Positions 8,597 through 22,400 are shown, numbered from the stretch's first letter. The stretch is 64,000 nucleotides of DNA from Frondihabitans sp. Leaf304 (GCF_001423105.1 NZ_LMNV01000005.1:321019-385018); one strand, 5' to 3'. Notes: generated by a model from the letters alone, not told the origin. Numbers and translations are program-made.

Positions 8597-9787
8597 GTGA
8601 CGACTGCCCCGCCGATCCACCCCGGTGCCCGGGGATTCAGCCCCGCGCTCAACTGCGTCGGGGCTGTGGTCGTCGGCTTCTGGGTCGTGACGCTCGACGC
8701 GTCCGCTTCGCCCGTGGTGCTCGGGGTCAGCCTCCTCGCTGTTGTGGCCTGGCTGGTTCGGGCGATCACCCGGTCCGAGGTCGTCGCCGACGTCGCATCG
8801 TTGGTCATGGTCGCCGGGGGTTCGGCGATGGTCCAGCCGACGGATGCGCTCCTCATCACGCCGGCGATCGTCGCGATCGCCGGTGTCACGGCGACGACGA
8901 GGCACCGATTCGTCACCGGTCCGCTGCTCGGGGCGGCGGGCTTCACGATCGCCGTCGTGGCGGGGCTCACCGCCGAACGGCCGCTCTCCTTCTTCCTCGG
9001 CATCCTGGCCGGGTACGCCCTCGGTGTCGTCGTGGGCGTGAGTCGTCGCCAGAACGCTCTCGCGGTCGACCGAGACCGCGCCCTGGCCGAGCGCGAGCTC
9101 GAACTCGAACGCCAGCGGAACCGGTCGGCACTCCTCACCGATCGGGCCACCATCGCCCGTGACATCCACGATCTTTTGGCGCACAGCCTCGGCGGCCTCG
9201 TCATCCAGCTCGACGCCGTCGAGGCGCTCCTCGAGAACGGCCGCACCGACGAGGCCGCAACCCGGGTCGCGGCCGCCCGCACTCTCGCGGCGGAGGGGCT
9301 CGGAGAGGCGCGTCGCGCCGTCGCCACCCTGCGCGACCCCGGCGCCGACAATGGTGCCACCGTCATGCCTGCCGCGGCTGCCGCCGCCGATCCGAAGGCC
9401 ATCGAACGACTTCTCGAAACCCACGTCGAACTCGGTGGCCACATTGCCGTTGCGGGGGAGGTTCACCTCGACCTCCTCGACGAGAGCCACCGGAGGGCGT
9501 TGGCCGGGGTACTGCGGGAGGCCCTCAGCAATGCACGTCGGCATGCGCCGGGTCGCGCCGTGCAGGTGACGTTCTCGGTCGAGGCAGGCGGTGGGATCCT
9601 GCGCGCGGTCATCGAGAACACCGCGGACGAGAGCCACGGCACCCCCGCGAGCCCGGGTGGCGGTGCCGGACTCCCCGGCATGCGCTCCCGCCTTGCCGAG
9701 CTGGGCGACGGCTCTCACCTCGAGGCAGGACGGCAGGGCGACTCGTTCCTGGTCGTGGCCGAACTGCCCGCGGGGGTCGGTCGGTGA
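8597..9787 (+). CDS. Sensor histidine kinase, NarL/DesK type
   Basis: Residues 20-150 form about five or six membrane helices without a large extracellular domain. A HisKA_3 dimerisation domain follows with the H-box RATIARDIHDLLAHSLGG (phosphorylated His191), then an HATPase domain with N-box REALSNARRHAPG (Asn312) and the G-box GGGAGLPGMRSRL. A charged coiled-coil-like helix (about residues 155-178) joins the membrane part to the kinase. Its stop overlaps the GTG of the response regulator gene (GTGA), so the two form a cognate pair. The signal is unknown; a membrane or envelope cue is typical for this architecture. Confidence 0.9.
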   Translation: MTTAPPIHPGARGFSPALNCVGAVVVGFWVVTLDASASPVVLGVSLLAVVAWLVRAITRSEVVADVASLVMVAGGSAMVQPTDALLITPAIVAIAGVTATTRHRFVTGPLLGAAGFTIAVVAGLTAERPLSFFLGILAGYALGVVVGVSRRQNALAVDRDRALAERELELERQRNRSALLTDRATIARDIHDLLAHSLGGLVIQLDAVEALLENGRTDEAATRVAAARTLAAEGLGEARRAVATLRDPGADNGATVMPAAAAAADPKAIERLLETHVELGGHIAVAGEVHLDLLDESHRRALAGVLREALSNARRHAPGRAVQVTFSVEAGGGILRAVIENTADESHGTPASPGGGAGLPGMRSRLAELGDGSHLEAGRQGDSFLVVAELPAGVGR

Positions 9788-10460
9788 GCGCCGCCATCCG
9801 GATGCTCGTCGCCGACGACCAGGCCATCGTCCGCGACGGCCTCGTCACTCTGCTGTCGCTCGTCGAGGGCTTCGAGGTTGTAGGGGAGGCCGCCGATGGG
9901 TCTGCGGCGGTCGGCCTCGCCGACACGGTGCGTCCCGACGTCGTGCTGATGGACCTCCGCATGCCCGGACTCTCGGGTGCCGACGCCACCGCGCTCATCG
10001 TGCGCTCCCACCCCGAGATCGCCGTGCTCGTGCTCACGACCTTCGCCGACGACGAGTCGATCATCGGAGCCCTCCGCGCCGGTGCCCGCGGCTACCTCAC
10101 GAAAGACGCGGGTCGAGTCGAGCTCAGCAGTGCGATCCGCGCGGTCGCGGCCGGGCAGACGACGTTCGACGCGTCGGTCGGGGCTCGTCTGGTCGAGAAG
10201 CTGACTCGAGGATCCGACGCGCCTACCCCGGTCGCCGACTCGGCGCCCGCAGCGACCCCGCGTGCTTCTGCCGACGCGCTCCGCACCCGGCACCCTGCTC
10301 TCACCGCCCGCGAGGCGGAGGTCTTCGCCCTGATCGCCGAGGGAGCCTCGAATCCAGAGATCGCGGCACGCCTGTTCGTGAGCGTCGCCACAGTGAAGGC
10401 CCACGTCAACACGATCTTCGCCAAGCTCGGCGTCTCGACCAGGGCACAGGCGATCGCGCT

Positions 10461-10473
<13 letters not shown>
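9784..10473 (+). CDS. Response regulator, NarL/LuxR family
   Basis: 229 residues: receiver domain (1-120) with the acidic pair at residues 11-12, phosphoacceptor Asp57 in VVLMDLRMPG, and the conserved Lys in LTKDAG. After an Ala/Pro-rich linker comes a LuxR-type HTH (TAREAEVFALIAEGASNPEI with VATVKAHVNTIFAKLGV). It is translated together with the kinase gene through a 4-base overlap. Its targets are unknown; the adjacent membrane protein gene is a candidate. The last codons and stop fall inside a short sequence duplication (see the repeat at 10461). Confidence 0.93.
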
Positions 10474-10540
<67 letters not shown>

Positions 10541-10632
10541 CCGACACGACACGCCCCACGTACCCCCAATAGACGTGCGTTTTGCGCCTCGGGCTCCTCA
10601 CCAGACCTCTCGCCGATTAGTGTTCGAACCGT

Positions 10633-10648
10633 CCGGTAATCTGACCGG
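10633..10648 (+). promoter_or_regulatory. Possible promoter/operator of the orphan kinase gene
   Basis: A TAATCT box (10637-10642) sits inside a small dyad CCGGT-N6-ACCGG, about 54 bases before the ATG at 10696. No clear -35 box is seen. Confidence 0.3.
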
Positions 10649-10695
10649 CCAGTCAGCTCGACCCGCTCCCCGCCACCGATTCCCGTGAGAACCGC

Positions 10696-11982
10696 ATGAC
10701 CGTCCCCGTGTCCGCGCCTGTGACTGCGCCGCAGATCGCGCCTCCGACCGCGCTTGCGCTCGGCGAGCCGACGCTCGAGCGCCCGTCGGCGCGCCGGGGA
10801 CCCAAGCCTGTTACGGGCCTGCTGATCGAGCGCATCCTGAGTCGCAGCCTCGCGATCTTCTGTCTCGTGTTCGGCGGGCAGGCGATCCCCTTCGTGCTTC
10901 AGCAGCGAGACGAGCTCGAACCGGTGTGGACGATCGTGCTCGTCGTCGCGCTGTACGGTTCGTTCGCCGTGATGGCCGTGATCGGCCTCCTCGGCCGCAG
11001 CATCGCTCCCGCCTCGATCTTCGTGTCGATCGCCTACCTCGCCGCTCTCATCACCTGGCCGTTCGCGACTCTCGACCACACCGTGGTGCAGAGTTCCGTG
11101 CCCTGGCTCTGGTACATCTGCAACCTCGTCATGGCCGCCGCCGTGTCGGCATTCGTGACGTGGATCGCCGCGGTCTACGTGGTCGTGGTGCCGGCCATCT
11201 TCTTCGTCGTGCGGCAGACGCCCTCGGGGGGTAACGGCGCCGCCGACCACGCCCTCCTCGAGAGCTTCTACGCGTTCCTGCTCGGTGCGGCCATCCTGAT
11301 CCTCGTCACCCTGCTCCGGCGTGCAGCGGCCGCGGTCGATTCCGCCCAGTCTGCGGCCGTTCTCCGATACGGCGATGCCGTCCGGCAGCACGCGACCGAG
11401 GTGGAACGCGTCGAGGTCGACGCGATCGTGCACGACGGGGTGCTCACGACGCTGCTGTCCGCGGCCAAGGCCGACACGACCGCCGCGCGCGGGCTCGCTG
11501 CCTCGATGGCGCGAGCGAGCATGGCCCGCCTGACGTCGCTCACCGCCGAGACGCCTACCGGGGATCGACCCGTCCTCCTCGCCGAGGTGCGCAATCGCCT
11601 CGCCGCCACACTGATGACGCTCGACCCGACGGCGGAGCTCACACCCGCCGAAGAGATCCCCGCCGTGCTGCTGCCGGTCGATGTCGTCGAGACCCTCGCC
11701 GATGCGGCGAGCCAGGCCCTCGTCAACAGCTGCCAGCACGCCGGCCCCGGCGCGTCCCGGCTCGTCGACATCCGGGTGATGAACGGTGCGGCGCAGATCA
11801 CGGTCATCGACGACGGAGTGGGATTCGACACCTCGATCCCGTCGGAGCGGCTCGGCGTCCGGGTCTCCATCCTGGAGCGCGCGCGCAACGTCGGGGCCGA
11901 GGCCTCGATCCGCAGCGCTCCCGGCTCGGGCACCCGCGTGACGCTCCGCTTTCCGGTGCCGGCGGGCGCCTCCCTGTCCTGA
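10696..11982 (+). CDS. Orphan histidine kinase-like membrane protein
   Basis: 428 residues: Pro/Ala-rich N-terminus, six or so membrane helices (about residues 50-207), then an H-box-like VEVDAIVHDGVLTTLLSA with His246, and a C-terminal HATPase domain (ASQALVNSCQHAG, then IDDGVGFD near residue 375 and a Gly-rich end). The HD-x-V-L form of the H-box is like that of NarL-type kinases. No response regulator gene is adjacent; the next gene is a dehydrogenase. It could signal to the regulator encoded at 9784, only about 220 bases upstream, or to a distant one. Confidence 0.8.
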   Translation: MTVPVSAPVTAPQIAPPTALALGEPTLERPSARRGPKPVTGLLIERILSRSLAIFCLVFGGQAIPFVLQQRDELEPVWTIVLVVALYGSFAVMAVIGLLGRSIAPASIFVSIAYLAALITWPFATLDHTVVQSSVPWLWYICNLVMAAAVSAFVTWIAAVYVVVVPAIFFVVRQTPSGGNGAADHALLESFYAFLLGAAILILVTLLRRAAAAVDSAQSAAVLRYGDAVRQHATEVERVEVDAIVHDGVLTTLLSAAKADTTAARGLAASMARASMARLTSLTAETPTGDRPVLLAEVRNRLAATLMTLDPTAELTPAEEIPAVLLPVDVVETLADAASQALVNSCQHAGPGASRLVDIRVMNGAAQITVIDDGVGFDTSIPSERLGVRVSILERARNVGAEASIRSAPGSGTRVTLRFPVPAGASLS

Positions 11983-12036
11983 CCCCGCCCCGCCCCTCCT
12001 GCTCGTCCCGCTCGCCCCGTCCCGCCCCGCCCCGCC

Positions 12037-12119
12037 CGAATTTGAAGGAAAAACGCACGGTCGGCAACGGAAAATCAAGGATCCGACGGGGTCACGCGGC
12101 CGTTTCTCCTTCGAATTCG
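12037..12119. repeat. Dispersed intergenic inverted-end repeat, copy 2
   Basis: Left arm CGAATTTGAAGGAAAAAC (12037-12054), right arm GTTTCTCCTTCGAATTCG (12102-12119), GGATCC at 12079-12084, again 24 bases after the left arm. The core shares blocks with copy 3, such as GGCAACG and GGCGGGGTC-like sequence after GGATCC. It lies between two co-oriented genes, 30 bases before the next -10 box. Confidence 0.85.
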
Positions 12120-12148
12120 GGAACGCACCCCTGAGCCGCCCGACTCGG

Positions 12149-12154
12149 TACCAT
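12149..12154 (+). promoter_or_regulatory. -10 box of a leaderless promoter (dehydrogenase gene)
   Basis: TACCAT ends exactly 6 bases before the ATG at 12161; no ribosome-binding site is present. The arrangement matches those of csrA, lysG, lysE and the gene at 38175. Confidence 0.5.
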
Positions 12155-12160
12155 CGGCGA

Positions 12161-12988
12161 ATGGCCTCCCACCGCAGCTCTTCTGCCGATCGCCCCAGCC
12201 CGGCCCGCCGCCTGACGACCGCCCGCACGGCCCTCGTCACCGGCGCCTCCACCGGCATCGGCGCCGATTTCGCGCGCCGTCTCGCGAGCGACGGCCTCGA
12301 CCTGGTGCTCGTCGCTCGCAGTGCCGACAAGCTGAAAGCGCTCGCCGAATCCATCCGCTCCGATTCGGGGCGTCACGTCACCGTTCTCGCCCGCGACCTG
12401 GGCCGGCCGGGAGCCGCCGCCTCCCTCGTCGAAGACGTCGACGCGCTCGGCATCGAGGTCGACTTCCTGCTCAACAACGCCGGATTCGGCACCCACGGAC
12501 CAGTCGCCCTGGCCGACCCCGACCGGCTGAGCGACGAGATCCGCCTGAACTGCGAGGTGCTGACCGAGCTCAGCCAGCGCTTCCTGCCCGGCATGACGTC
12601 TCGCCGCCGCGGCACCATCGTCAACGTCGCGAGCAACGCGGCGTTCCAGCCGCTGCCGCAGATGGCCGTCTACGGAGCGACGAAGGCCTACGTGCTCTCG
12701 TTCACCGAGGCACTCTGGCACGAGACGCAGGGCACCGGGGTGCGGGTGCTCGCTCTCTGCCCTGGGCCGACCGAGACACCCTTCTTCGCTATCGCGGGAG
12801 AGGATTTCGCCCGCACCAAGCGCACCACCGCCCAGCTGATCGTCACCGCCAAGCGTGCTCTGGGCGATGGCCGGCCGAGCGTCGTCGACGGCACTTACAA
12901 CGCTCTCCTCGCCCGGGTCGGCGTGCGCTTCTTGCCGAAGCGGGTCGCGCTCTGGGCTGCGGCGAAGACGGTGGGCTCCCGCTCCTGA
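12161..12988 (+). CDS. Short-chain dehydrogenase/reductase (SDR)
   Basis: A classical NAD(P)-dependent SDR of 275 residues. It shows the cofactor motif TGASTGIG (about residues 27-34), NNAGFGTHG, the catalytic Ser in NVASNAAFQ and the YxxxK motif in YGATKAYVLSF. The subgroup resembles the DltE/YqjQ-like SDRs whose substrates are usually unknown. It stands alone, preceded by a repeat copy and a leaderless promoter and followed by a convergent lysG. A 20-residue basic, Ser/Pro-rich N-terminus precedes the fold; the start is supported by the -10 spacing. Confidence 0.88.
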   Translation: MASHRSSSADRPSPARRLTTARTALVTGASTGIGADFARRLASDGLDLVLVARSADKLKALAESIRSDSGRHVTVLARDLGRPGAAASLVEDVDALGIEVDFLLNNAGFGTHGPVALADPDRLSDEIRLNCEVLTELSQRFLPGMTSRRRGTIVNVASNAAFQPLPQMAVYGATKAYVLSFTEALWHETQGTGVRVLALCPGPTETPFFAIAGEDFARTKRTTAQLIVTAKRALGDGRPSVVDGTYNALLARVGVRFLPKRVALWAAAKTVGSRS

Positions 12989-13031
12989 CCCGAGAGCGTT
13001 CTCCTGAAGCGCCGCCCCGCCGGTTTCCGGC

Positions 13032-13955
13032 TCACGCTTGCCGCAATGCCGCCCGCGCCGCCACGCGCACTGCTTCCGACACCGCATCGAGCGTCACCGA
13101 GGTCAGGTTCCACCGCTGCCAGTAGAGCGGTACATCGACGGGCTGCGTCGGTGCGAGTTCCACGAGCATCCCGTCGGCCAGCGGCCCGGTGCACTGCTGC
13201 TCCGGCAGCACACCCCACCCGAATCCGAGCGTCACCGCCCGCGCGAAGTCGTCCGACGTCGGAATGTAGTGTCGCGGCCCGGCATCCGTCCGGAGCTCGA
13301 GCCGCCGGAGAAAGGCGAGCTGCAGATCGTCGTTCCGGTCGAAGTGAACGACCGGGGCCGTCTCGAGTCGCCGCAGCGAGGGATCCTGGGTGCCGTCCAG
13401 AACCGAAGGATCCGGCGCAACGCCCCACCGCTCAGCGAATGCCGGCGAGCACACCGCTCGGTACCTCATCGCGCCCAGCGCTTCGGTGGTGCAGCCCTGG
13501 ACGGCGTCTCTCGTCGAGGTCACCGCGGCCATCACGGTGCCAGCGCGCAACAGGTCGGTCGTGAGCTGCTGGTCTTCGCGGCGGAGGTCGAACGTGAGGT
13601 GGCGGTCGAGCCCCGCGAGCGCTTCGAGGAACCAGGTGGCGAGGCTGTCGGCGTTGACGGCCAGGGGGATGAGCGTCGCCCCGCTGTCACCGGGGGAGCC
13701 CGAGACCCGGGCGAGAGCCGCGGCGGTCTCCGTCTCGAGGAGTTCGACCTGGCGTGCATACCGCAGCACCACCGTGCCGGCCTCGGTCAGCGTCACGGGT
13801 GTCGTCCGACGCACGAAGATCTGGCCGGCATTCTGCTCCATCGCCTTTACCCGCTGCGAGACCGCCGAGGCGCTGATGTGCAGTCGGCTCGCCGCGGCCT
13901 CGAACGTGCCGCTATCGATCAGCGCGGCGAGTGTCTCGAGTTGGTCCCGGTGCAT
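13032..13955 (-). CDS. lysG: LysR-family activator of amino acid export (LysG/ArgP)
   Basis: 307 residues with an N-terminal winged HTH (LETLAALIDSGTFEAAASRL, ISASAVSQRVKAMEQ) and a LysR effector domain. The HTH sequence and the adjacent divergent lysE identify it as the LysG/ArgP/IciA group, which senses lysine, arginine or histidine and switches on the exporter. The two genes are separated by only 69 bases and are read in opposite directions, the standard arrangement. A TAAGCT box exactly 6 bases before the ATG suggests a leaderless mRNA. Confidence 0.9.
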   Translation of the reverse strand: MHRDQLETLAALIDSGTFEAAASRLHISASAVSQRVKAMEQNAGQIFVRRTTPVTLTEAGTVVLRYARQVELLETETAAALARVSGSPGDSGATLIPLAVNADSLATWFLEALAGLDRHLTFDLRREDQQLTTDLLRAGTVMAAVTSTRDAVQGCTTEALGAMRYRAVCSPAFAERWGVAPDPSVLDGTQDPSLRRLETAPVVHFDRNDDLQLAFLRRLELRTDAGPRHYIPTSDDFARAVTLGFGWGVLPEQQCTGPLADGMLVELAPTQPVDVPLYWQRWNLTSVTLDAVSEAVRVAARAALRQA

Positions 13956-13961
13956 AAGGCA

Positions 13962-13967
13962 AGCTTA
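13962..13967 (-). promoter_or_regulatory. -10 box of lysG (leaderless)
   Basis: On the minus strand TAAGCT ends 6 bases before the lysG ATG. It lies within an imperfect dyad around AGGATCCT (13967-13975), a possible site for LysG autoregulation. Confidence 0.45.
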
Positions 13968-14012
13968 AGGATCCTAAGGAACTTTAGCTGGCCTGCATTC
14001 CCCGATCGGCTC

Positions 14013-14018
14013 TACGGT
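14013..14018 (+). promoter_or_regulatory. -10 box of lysE (leaderless)
   Basis: TACGGT ends exactly 6 bases before the lysE GTG at 14025. No -35 consensus stands out, as expected for an activator-dependent promoter. Confidence 0.5.
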
Positions 14019-14024
14019 GACTCC

Positions 14025-14642
14025 GTGCACCTCCTTCCCGCGCTCTTCGGACTGCTCACCGGTCTCTCACTCATCGTGGCCATCGGCGCACAGAACGCGT
14101 TCGTGCTGCGCACCGGCATCGAGGGTCGGTTCGGCGTCGTCGCCCCTGTCGTCGTGATCTGCGCCGTCTCGGATGCGGTGCTCATCGTCGCGGGCGTCGT
14201 CGGGGTCGGCGCGCTCGTCGAAGCGGCGCCGGTCGCACTGGTCGTGATCCGAGTCGTCGGGGCGGCCTTCCTCCTCGGCTACGGGCTCCTCGCCGCGAGG
14301 CGTGTGTTCCGCCCGGCTGTCCTCCTGGCGTCCGACGCGTCGACCGGGCTGTCGGCGCGACGGGCCGTGCTGACCGCCCTCGCGCTCACCTGGCTGAACC
14401 CGCACGTGTACCTCGACACGATCGTGTTTCTGGGGTCGGTCGCCAACCGTCAGGGCCCCGACGAGCGCTGGTGGTGGGCCGCGGGAGCAGTGCTGGCGAG
14501 CTGCCTCTGGTTCGCCGGGCTCGGGTTCGGTGCGCGGATCCTTCGCCCCGTCTTCGCCCGCCCGTCGGCCTGGCGTGTGCTCGACGCACTGATCGCCGTC
14601 GTCATGATCGCGCTGGGTCTGCGGCTGGCCCTCGGCGCCTGA
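14025..14642 (+). CDS. lysE: LysE/ArgO-family basic amino acid exporter
   Basis: A 205-residue protein with five to six membrane helices and the family motif SLIVAIGAQNAFVLRTGI at residues 14-31. The conserved TWLNPHVYLDTIVFLG segment near residue 125 is also typical. It exports L-lysine and/or L-arginine when the internal level rises, for example during growth on peptides. Divergent from lysG, which should activate it. The GTG at 14025 is chosen because it gives the right N-terminus and fits the -10 spacing. Confidence 0.93.
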   Translation: MHLLPALFGLLTGLSLIVAIGAQNAFVLRTGIEGRFGVVAPVVVICAVSDAVLIVAGVVGVGALVEAAPVALVVIRVVGAAFLLGYGLLAARRVFRPAVLLASDASTGLSARRAVLTALALTWLNPHVYLDTIVFLGSVANRQGPDERWWWAAGAVLASCLWFAGLGFGARILRPVFARPSAWRVLDALIAVVMIALGLRLALGA

Positions 14643-14694
14643 CCCTTCGGCCCGGATCTGCCCACCGCGCGACGCTTATACCGGTCGATGAGAA

Positions 14695-14750
14695 AAAGGT
14701 CAACGACCCTACTGGACAGGGCGCGTCACACCCACATATAGTTGACCTTT
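14695..14750 (+). promoter_or_regulatory. rpoBC promoter bracketed by an inverted repeat
   Basis: A good promoter is visible: -35 TGGACA (14713-14718), 18-base spacer, -10 TATAGT (14737-14742). Perfect 10-base inverted arms AAAGGTCAAC (14695-14704) and GTTGACCTTT (14741-14750) surround it, the second overlapping the -10 box and the expected transcription start. This could be an operator. The second arm also contains TTGACC, but no TANNNT box lies at a proper distance behind it. Confidence 0.6.
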
Positions 14751-14984
14751 GCGCTCCCCATGCTTTCAGACGTCATATTGCGGTCGACTGAGGTGCTTCG
14801 AGACTGTGTTAGCTGACACGGTCGCTGTGTCGGTTCACGCCGCCACCGAGGTGGATGTTTTGTCTGAGGTCTCGGCCTCCCGACACCTGGCGAGCTCCAC
14901 TCCACACAACCACAACGTACTGTCCCAACAGACGACACGTCCCAACAGACGACAGGGCCCTATGGGTCCACGGAGGTAGTTTCC
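14751..14984 (+). other. Long 5' leader of rpoBC
   Basis: About 235 bases lie between the predicted transcription start and the rpoB TTG. No gene is seen. The stretch is less GC-rich than its surroundings and ends in a tandem repeat and the GGAGG ribosome site at 14972-14976, 8 bases before the start codon. rplJ/rplL, which precede rpoB in many bacteria, are not here. Confidence 0.6.
14922..14954 (+). repeat. Exact 16-bp tandem repeat in the rpoB leader
   Basis: GTCCCAACAGACGACA occurs at 14922-14937 and again at 14939-14954 with one base between (17-base period), ending 17 bases before the rpoB ribosome site. Possible RNA element or protein site. Confidence 0.8.
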
Positions 14985-17900
14985 TTGGCTGCTGCGCCCA
15001 ACGCACAAACCAACTCACCCAAGAACGGCCGCGCCGCATCACGGCTTTCGTTCGCGAAGATCACCGACACGCTCACGGTCCCCGACCTGCTGGCGCTTCA
15101 GACGGAGAGCTTCGACTGGCTGGTCGGCAACGACGTGTGGAAGGGGCGACTGGCCGATGGCCAGGCTGCCGGCCGCACCGACCTCGCCGTCAACTCCGGC
15201 CTTGAAGAGATCTTCGAAGAGATCTCGCCGATCGAAGACCTCGGCGAGACGATGCAGCTCTCGTTCACGGCTCCCGAGCTCGAAGAGCCCAAGTACTCCA
15301 TCGACGAGTGCAAGGAGCGCGGCAAGACCTACGCGGCTCCTCTCTACGTCAACGCCGAGTTCATGAACCACCTCACCGGTGAGATCAAGACGCAGACCGT
15401 GTTCATGGGCGACTTCCCGCTCATGACCGAGCGAGGCACCTTCATCATCAACGGCACCGAGCGTGTCGTCGTGTCGCAGCTCGTCCGTTCGCCCGGCGTC
15501 TACTTCGACCGCACCCCCGAGAAGACCTCCGATAAAGACGTCTACTCGTCGCGCATCATCCCGAGCCGCGGTGCCTGGCTCGAGTTCGAGATCGACAAGC
15601 GCGACCAGGTCGGTGTCCGCATCGACCGCAAGCGCAAGCAGAGCGTCACCGTGTTCCTCAAGGCCCTCGGCCTCACGAGCGAAGACATCGCCGAGCAGTT
15701 CAAGGGCTTCGCCTCGATCGAGGCCACTCTCGAAAAAGACACGGTCCTCACCAAAGAAGAGGCCCTCAAAGACATCTACCGCAAGCTCCGCCCGGGCGAG
15801 CAGGTCGCTGCCGAGGCTGCGCGTGCGCTCCTCGACAACTTCTACTTCAACCCGAAGCGCTACGACCTGGCGAAGGTGGGTCGTTACAAGATCAACCGCA
15901 AGCTGGGCATGGACGCCCCGCTGACCGACTCGGTGCTGACCGTCGACGACATCGTCGCCACGATCAAGTACCTGGTCTCGCTCCACGCCGAGCAGAAGAC
16001 GATTAGCGGCACCCGCGACGGCAACCCGGTCGAGATCCGTCTCGACATCGACGACATCGACCACTTCGGCAACCGTCGTATCCGCGCCGTCGGCGAGCTC
16101 ATCCAGAACCAGGTCCGCACCGGTCTCTCCCGCATGGAGCGCGTCGTCCGCGAGCGCATGACCACGCAAGACATCGAAGCGATCACCCCGCAGACCCTGA
16201 TCAACGTGCGCCCCGTCGTCGCCGCGATCAAGGAGTTCTTCGGAACCTCGCAGCTGTCGCAGTTCATGGACCAGAACAACCCGCTCTCGGGTCTGACCCA
16301 CAAGCGTCGTCTCTCGGCTCTCGGCCCCGGTGGTCTGAGCCGCGAGCGCGCCGGTGTCGAGGTTCGCGACGTCCACCCGTCGCACTACGGCCGCATGTGC
16401 CCCATCGAGACCCCGGAAGGCCCGAACATCGGTCTGATCGGCTCGCTGGCGTCCTTCGCGCGCATCAACTCGTTCGGTTTCATCGAGACGCCGTACCGTC
16501 GTGTCAGCAAGGGCAACGTCACCACGACGATCGACTACCTGACCGCCAGCGAGGAAGACGACTACGTCGTCGCCCAGGCAAACGCACCCCTCAACGACAA
16601 GTTCGACTTCGTCGACGACAAGGTGCTCGTCCGTAAGAAGGGCGGCGAGGTCGAGCTCGTCGACAAAGACGAGGTCGACTACATGGACGTCTCGCCGCGC
16701 CAGATGGTGTCGGTTGCTACGTCGCTCATCCCGTTCCTCGAGCACGACGACGCGAACCGCGCCCTCATGGGTGCCAACATGCAGCGTCAGGCTGTCCCGC
16801 TCGTCCGCAGCGAGTCGCCGCTCGTCGGTACCGGCATGGAGGGCTACACCGCCATCGACGCCGGCGACGTGGTCACGACCGACAAGGCCGGTGTGGTCCT
16901 CGAGGTCTCGGCCGACGTCGTCACCGTGCAGCTCGACGAGGGTGGCACGCAGGATTACTACCTGCGTAAGTTCGACCGCTCCAACCAGGGTGCGTCGTAC
17001 AACCACCGCGTCATCGTCGAAGCCGGCCAGCGTGTCGAGGTCGGCGAAGTCCTCGCCGATGGTCCCGCGACCGAGAACGGCGAGCTCGCACTCGGTAAGA
17101 ACCTCCTCGTGGCGTTCATGCCGTGGGAGGGCTACAACTACGAAGACGCGATGATCTTGAGCCAGAACCTGGTGAAAGACGACACGCTCTCCTCGATCCA
17201 CATCGAGGAGTACGAGGTCGACGCCCGCGACACCAAGCTCGGCAAGGAGGAGATCACCCGTGACCTCCCCAACGTCAGCCCGGATCTGCTGGCCGACCTC
17301 GACGAGCGTGGCATCATCCGCATCGGTGCCGAGGTTCGCCCCGGCGACATCCTCGTCGGCAAGGTCACGCCGAAGGGCGAGACCGAGCTCAGCGCCGAGG
17401 AGCGCCTGCTCCGTGCAATCTTCAACGAGAAGAGCCGCGAGGTCCGCGACACGTCCCTGAAGGTGCCTCACGGCGAGCAGGGCACGATCATCGGCGTCAA
17501 GGTCTTCGACTCGCAGGATGGCGACGACGAGCTCGGCTCGGGCGTCAACCAGCGCGTTGTCGTCTTCATCGCCCAGAAGCGCAAGATCACCGCGGGCGAC
17601 AAGCTCGCGGGTCGTCACGGCAACAAGGGCGTCATCTCCACGATCCTCCCGATCGAAGACATGCCGTTCCTCGCCGACGGAACCCCCGTCGACATCGTCC
17701 TCAACCCGCTGGGTGTTCCCGGTCGAATGAACTTCGGCCAGGTGCTCGAGATCCACCTCGGGTGGATCGCCAAGCAGGGCTGGAACGTCGACGGAATCCA
17801 GGAGTGGGCCAACAACCTTCCCGAGCACGCCCTCCAGGCGGCGCCCGGCACGAAGGTCGCCACCCCGGTGTTCGACGGTGCATCCGAAGACGAGATCGCC

Positions 17901-18476
17901 GGTCTGCTCGACTCCACGCTGGTCAACCGCGACGGCGAGCGCCTCATCGGCTCGTCCGGTAAGGCCCAGCTGTTCGACGGCCGTTCCGGCGAGCCCTTCC
18001 CCGAGCCCGTCTCGGTCGGCTACATGTACATCCTGAAGCTGCACCACCTGGTCGACGACAAGATCCACGCTCGTTCGACCGGTCCGTACTCGATGATCAC
18101 GCAGCAGCCGCTGGGTGGTAAGGCGCAGTTCGGTGGTCAGCGATTCGGTGAGATGGAGGTCTGGGCCCTCGAGGCCTACGGAGCCGCTTACGCGCTCCAG
18201 GAGCTCCTGACCATCAAGTCCGACGACATCCTCGGCCGCGTCAAGGTCTACGAGGCAATCGTCAAGGGTGAGAACATCCAGGAGCCCGGCATCCCCGAGA
18301 GCTTCAAGGTCCTCATCAAAGAGATGCAGTCGCTCTGCCTGAACGTCGAGGTCCTCTCGGCCGACGGCCAGACGGTCAGCCTGCGCGACAACGACGACGA
18401 GGTGTTCCGCGCTGCGGAAGAGCTCGGCATCAACATCTCTTCTCGCTTCGAATCGTCGAACATCGACGAGATCTAA
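14985..18476 (+). CDS. rpoB: RNA polymerase beta subunit
   Basis: 1163 residues, normal for an actinobacterial beta subunit. The rifampicin region reads [20 protein letters not shown] and [14 protein letters not shown], the wild-type (rifampicin-sensitive) form. Other landmarks are the [18 protein letters not shown] segment and the C-terminal [20 protein letters not shown]. The TTG start at 14985 is supported by GGAGG 8 bases upstream and by the family N-terminus. rpoC follows after 42 bases. Confidence 0.98.
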   Translation: MAAAPNAQTNSPKNGRAASRLSFAKITDTLTVPDLLALQTESFDWLVGNDVWKGRLADGQAAGRTDLAVNSGLEEIFEEISPIEDLGETMQLSFTAPELEEPKYSIDECKERGKTYAAPLYVNAEFMNHLTGEIKTQTVFMGDFPLMTERGTFIINGTERVVVSQLVRSPGVYFDRTPEKTSDKDVYSSRIIPSRGAWLEFEIDKRDQVGVRIDRKRKQSVTVFLKALGLTSEDIAEQFKGFASIEATLEKDTVLTKEEALKDIYRKLRPGEQVAAEAARALLDNFYFNPKRYDLAKVGRYKINRKLGMDAPLTDSVLTVDDIVATIKYLVSLHAEQKTISGTRDGNPVEIRLDIDDIDHFGNRRIRAVGELIQNQVRTGLSRMERVVRERMTTQDIEAITPQTLINVRPVVAAIKEFFGTSQLSQFMDQNNPLSGLTHKRRLSALGPGGLSRERAGVEVRDVHPSHYGRMCPIETPEGPNIGLIGSLASFARINSFGFIETPYRRVSKGNVTTTIDYLTASEEDDYVVAQANAPLNDKFDFVDDKVLVRKKGGEVELVDKDEVDYMDVSPRQMVSVATSLIPFLEHDDANRALMGANMQRQAVPLVRSESPLVGTGMEGYTAIDAGDVVTTDKAGVVLEVSADVVTVQLDEGGTQDYYLRKFDRSNQGASYNHRVIVEAGQRVEVGEVLADGPATENGELALGKNLLVAFMPWEGYNYEDAMILSQNLVKDDTLSSIHIEEYEVDARDTKLGKEEITRDLPNVSPDLLADLDERGIIRIGAEVRPGDILVGKVTPKGETELSAEERLLRAIFNEKSREVRDTSLKVPHGEQGTIIGVKVFDSQDGDDELGSGVNQRVVVFIAQKRKITAGDKLAGRHGNKGVISTILPIEDMPFLADGTPVDIVLNPLGVPGRMNFGQVLEIHLGWIAKQGWNVDGIQEWANNLPEHALQAAPGTKVATPVFDGASEDEIAGLLDSTLVNRDGERLIGSSGKAQLFDGRSGEPFPEPVSVGYMYILKLHHLVDDKIHARSTGPYSMITQQPLGGKAQFGGQRFGEMEVWALEAYGAAYALQELLTIKSDDILGRVKVYEAIVKGENIQEPGIPESFKVLIKEMQSLCLNVEVLSADGQTVSLRDNDDEVFRAAEELGINISSRFESSNIDEI

Positions 18477-18518
18477 GCCTCACCCTCTCAAAGACACTTT
18501 TCGAAAAAGGGATAAACA

Positions 18519-22400
<3,882 letters not shown>

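Noticed and set aside
14742-14747. TTGACC as the -35 box of rpoB
   Set aside because: No -10 box at proper distance; TGGACA-N18-TATAGT just upstream is much better.
16240-16350. Possible rifampicin-resistance change in rpoB
   Set aside because: The region is identical to the wild-type actinobacterial sequence as far as I can recall it.
15039-18068. 1009-codon open frame on the minus strand opposite rpoB
   Set aside because: Same cause: third-position GC of rpoB keeps the opposite frame open; no domain seen.
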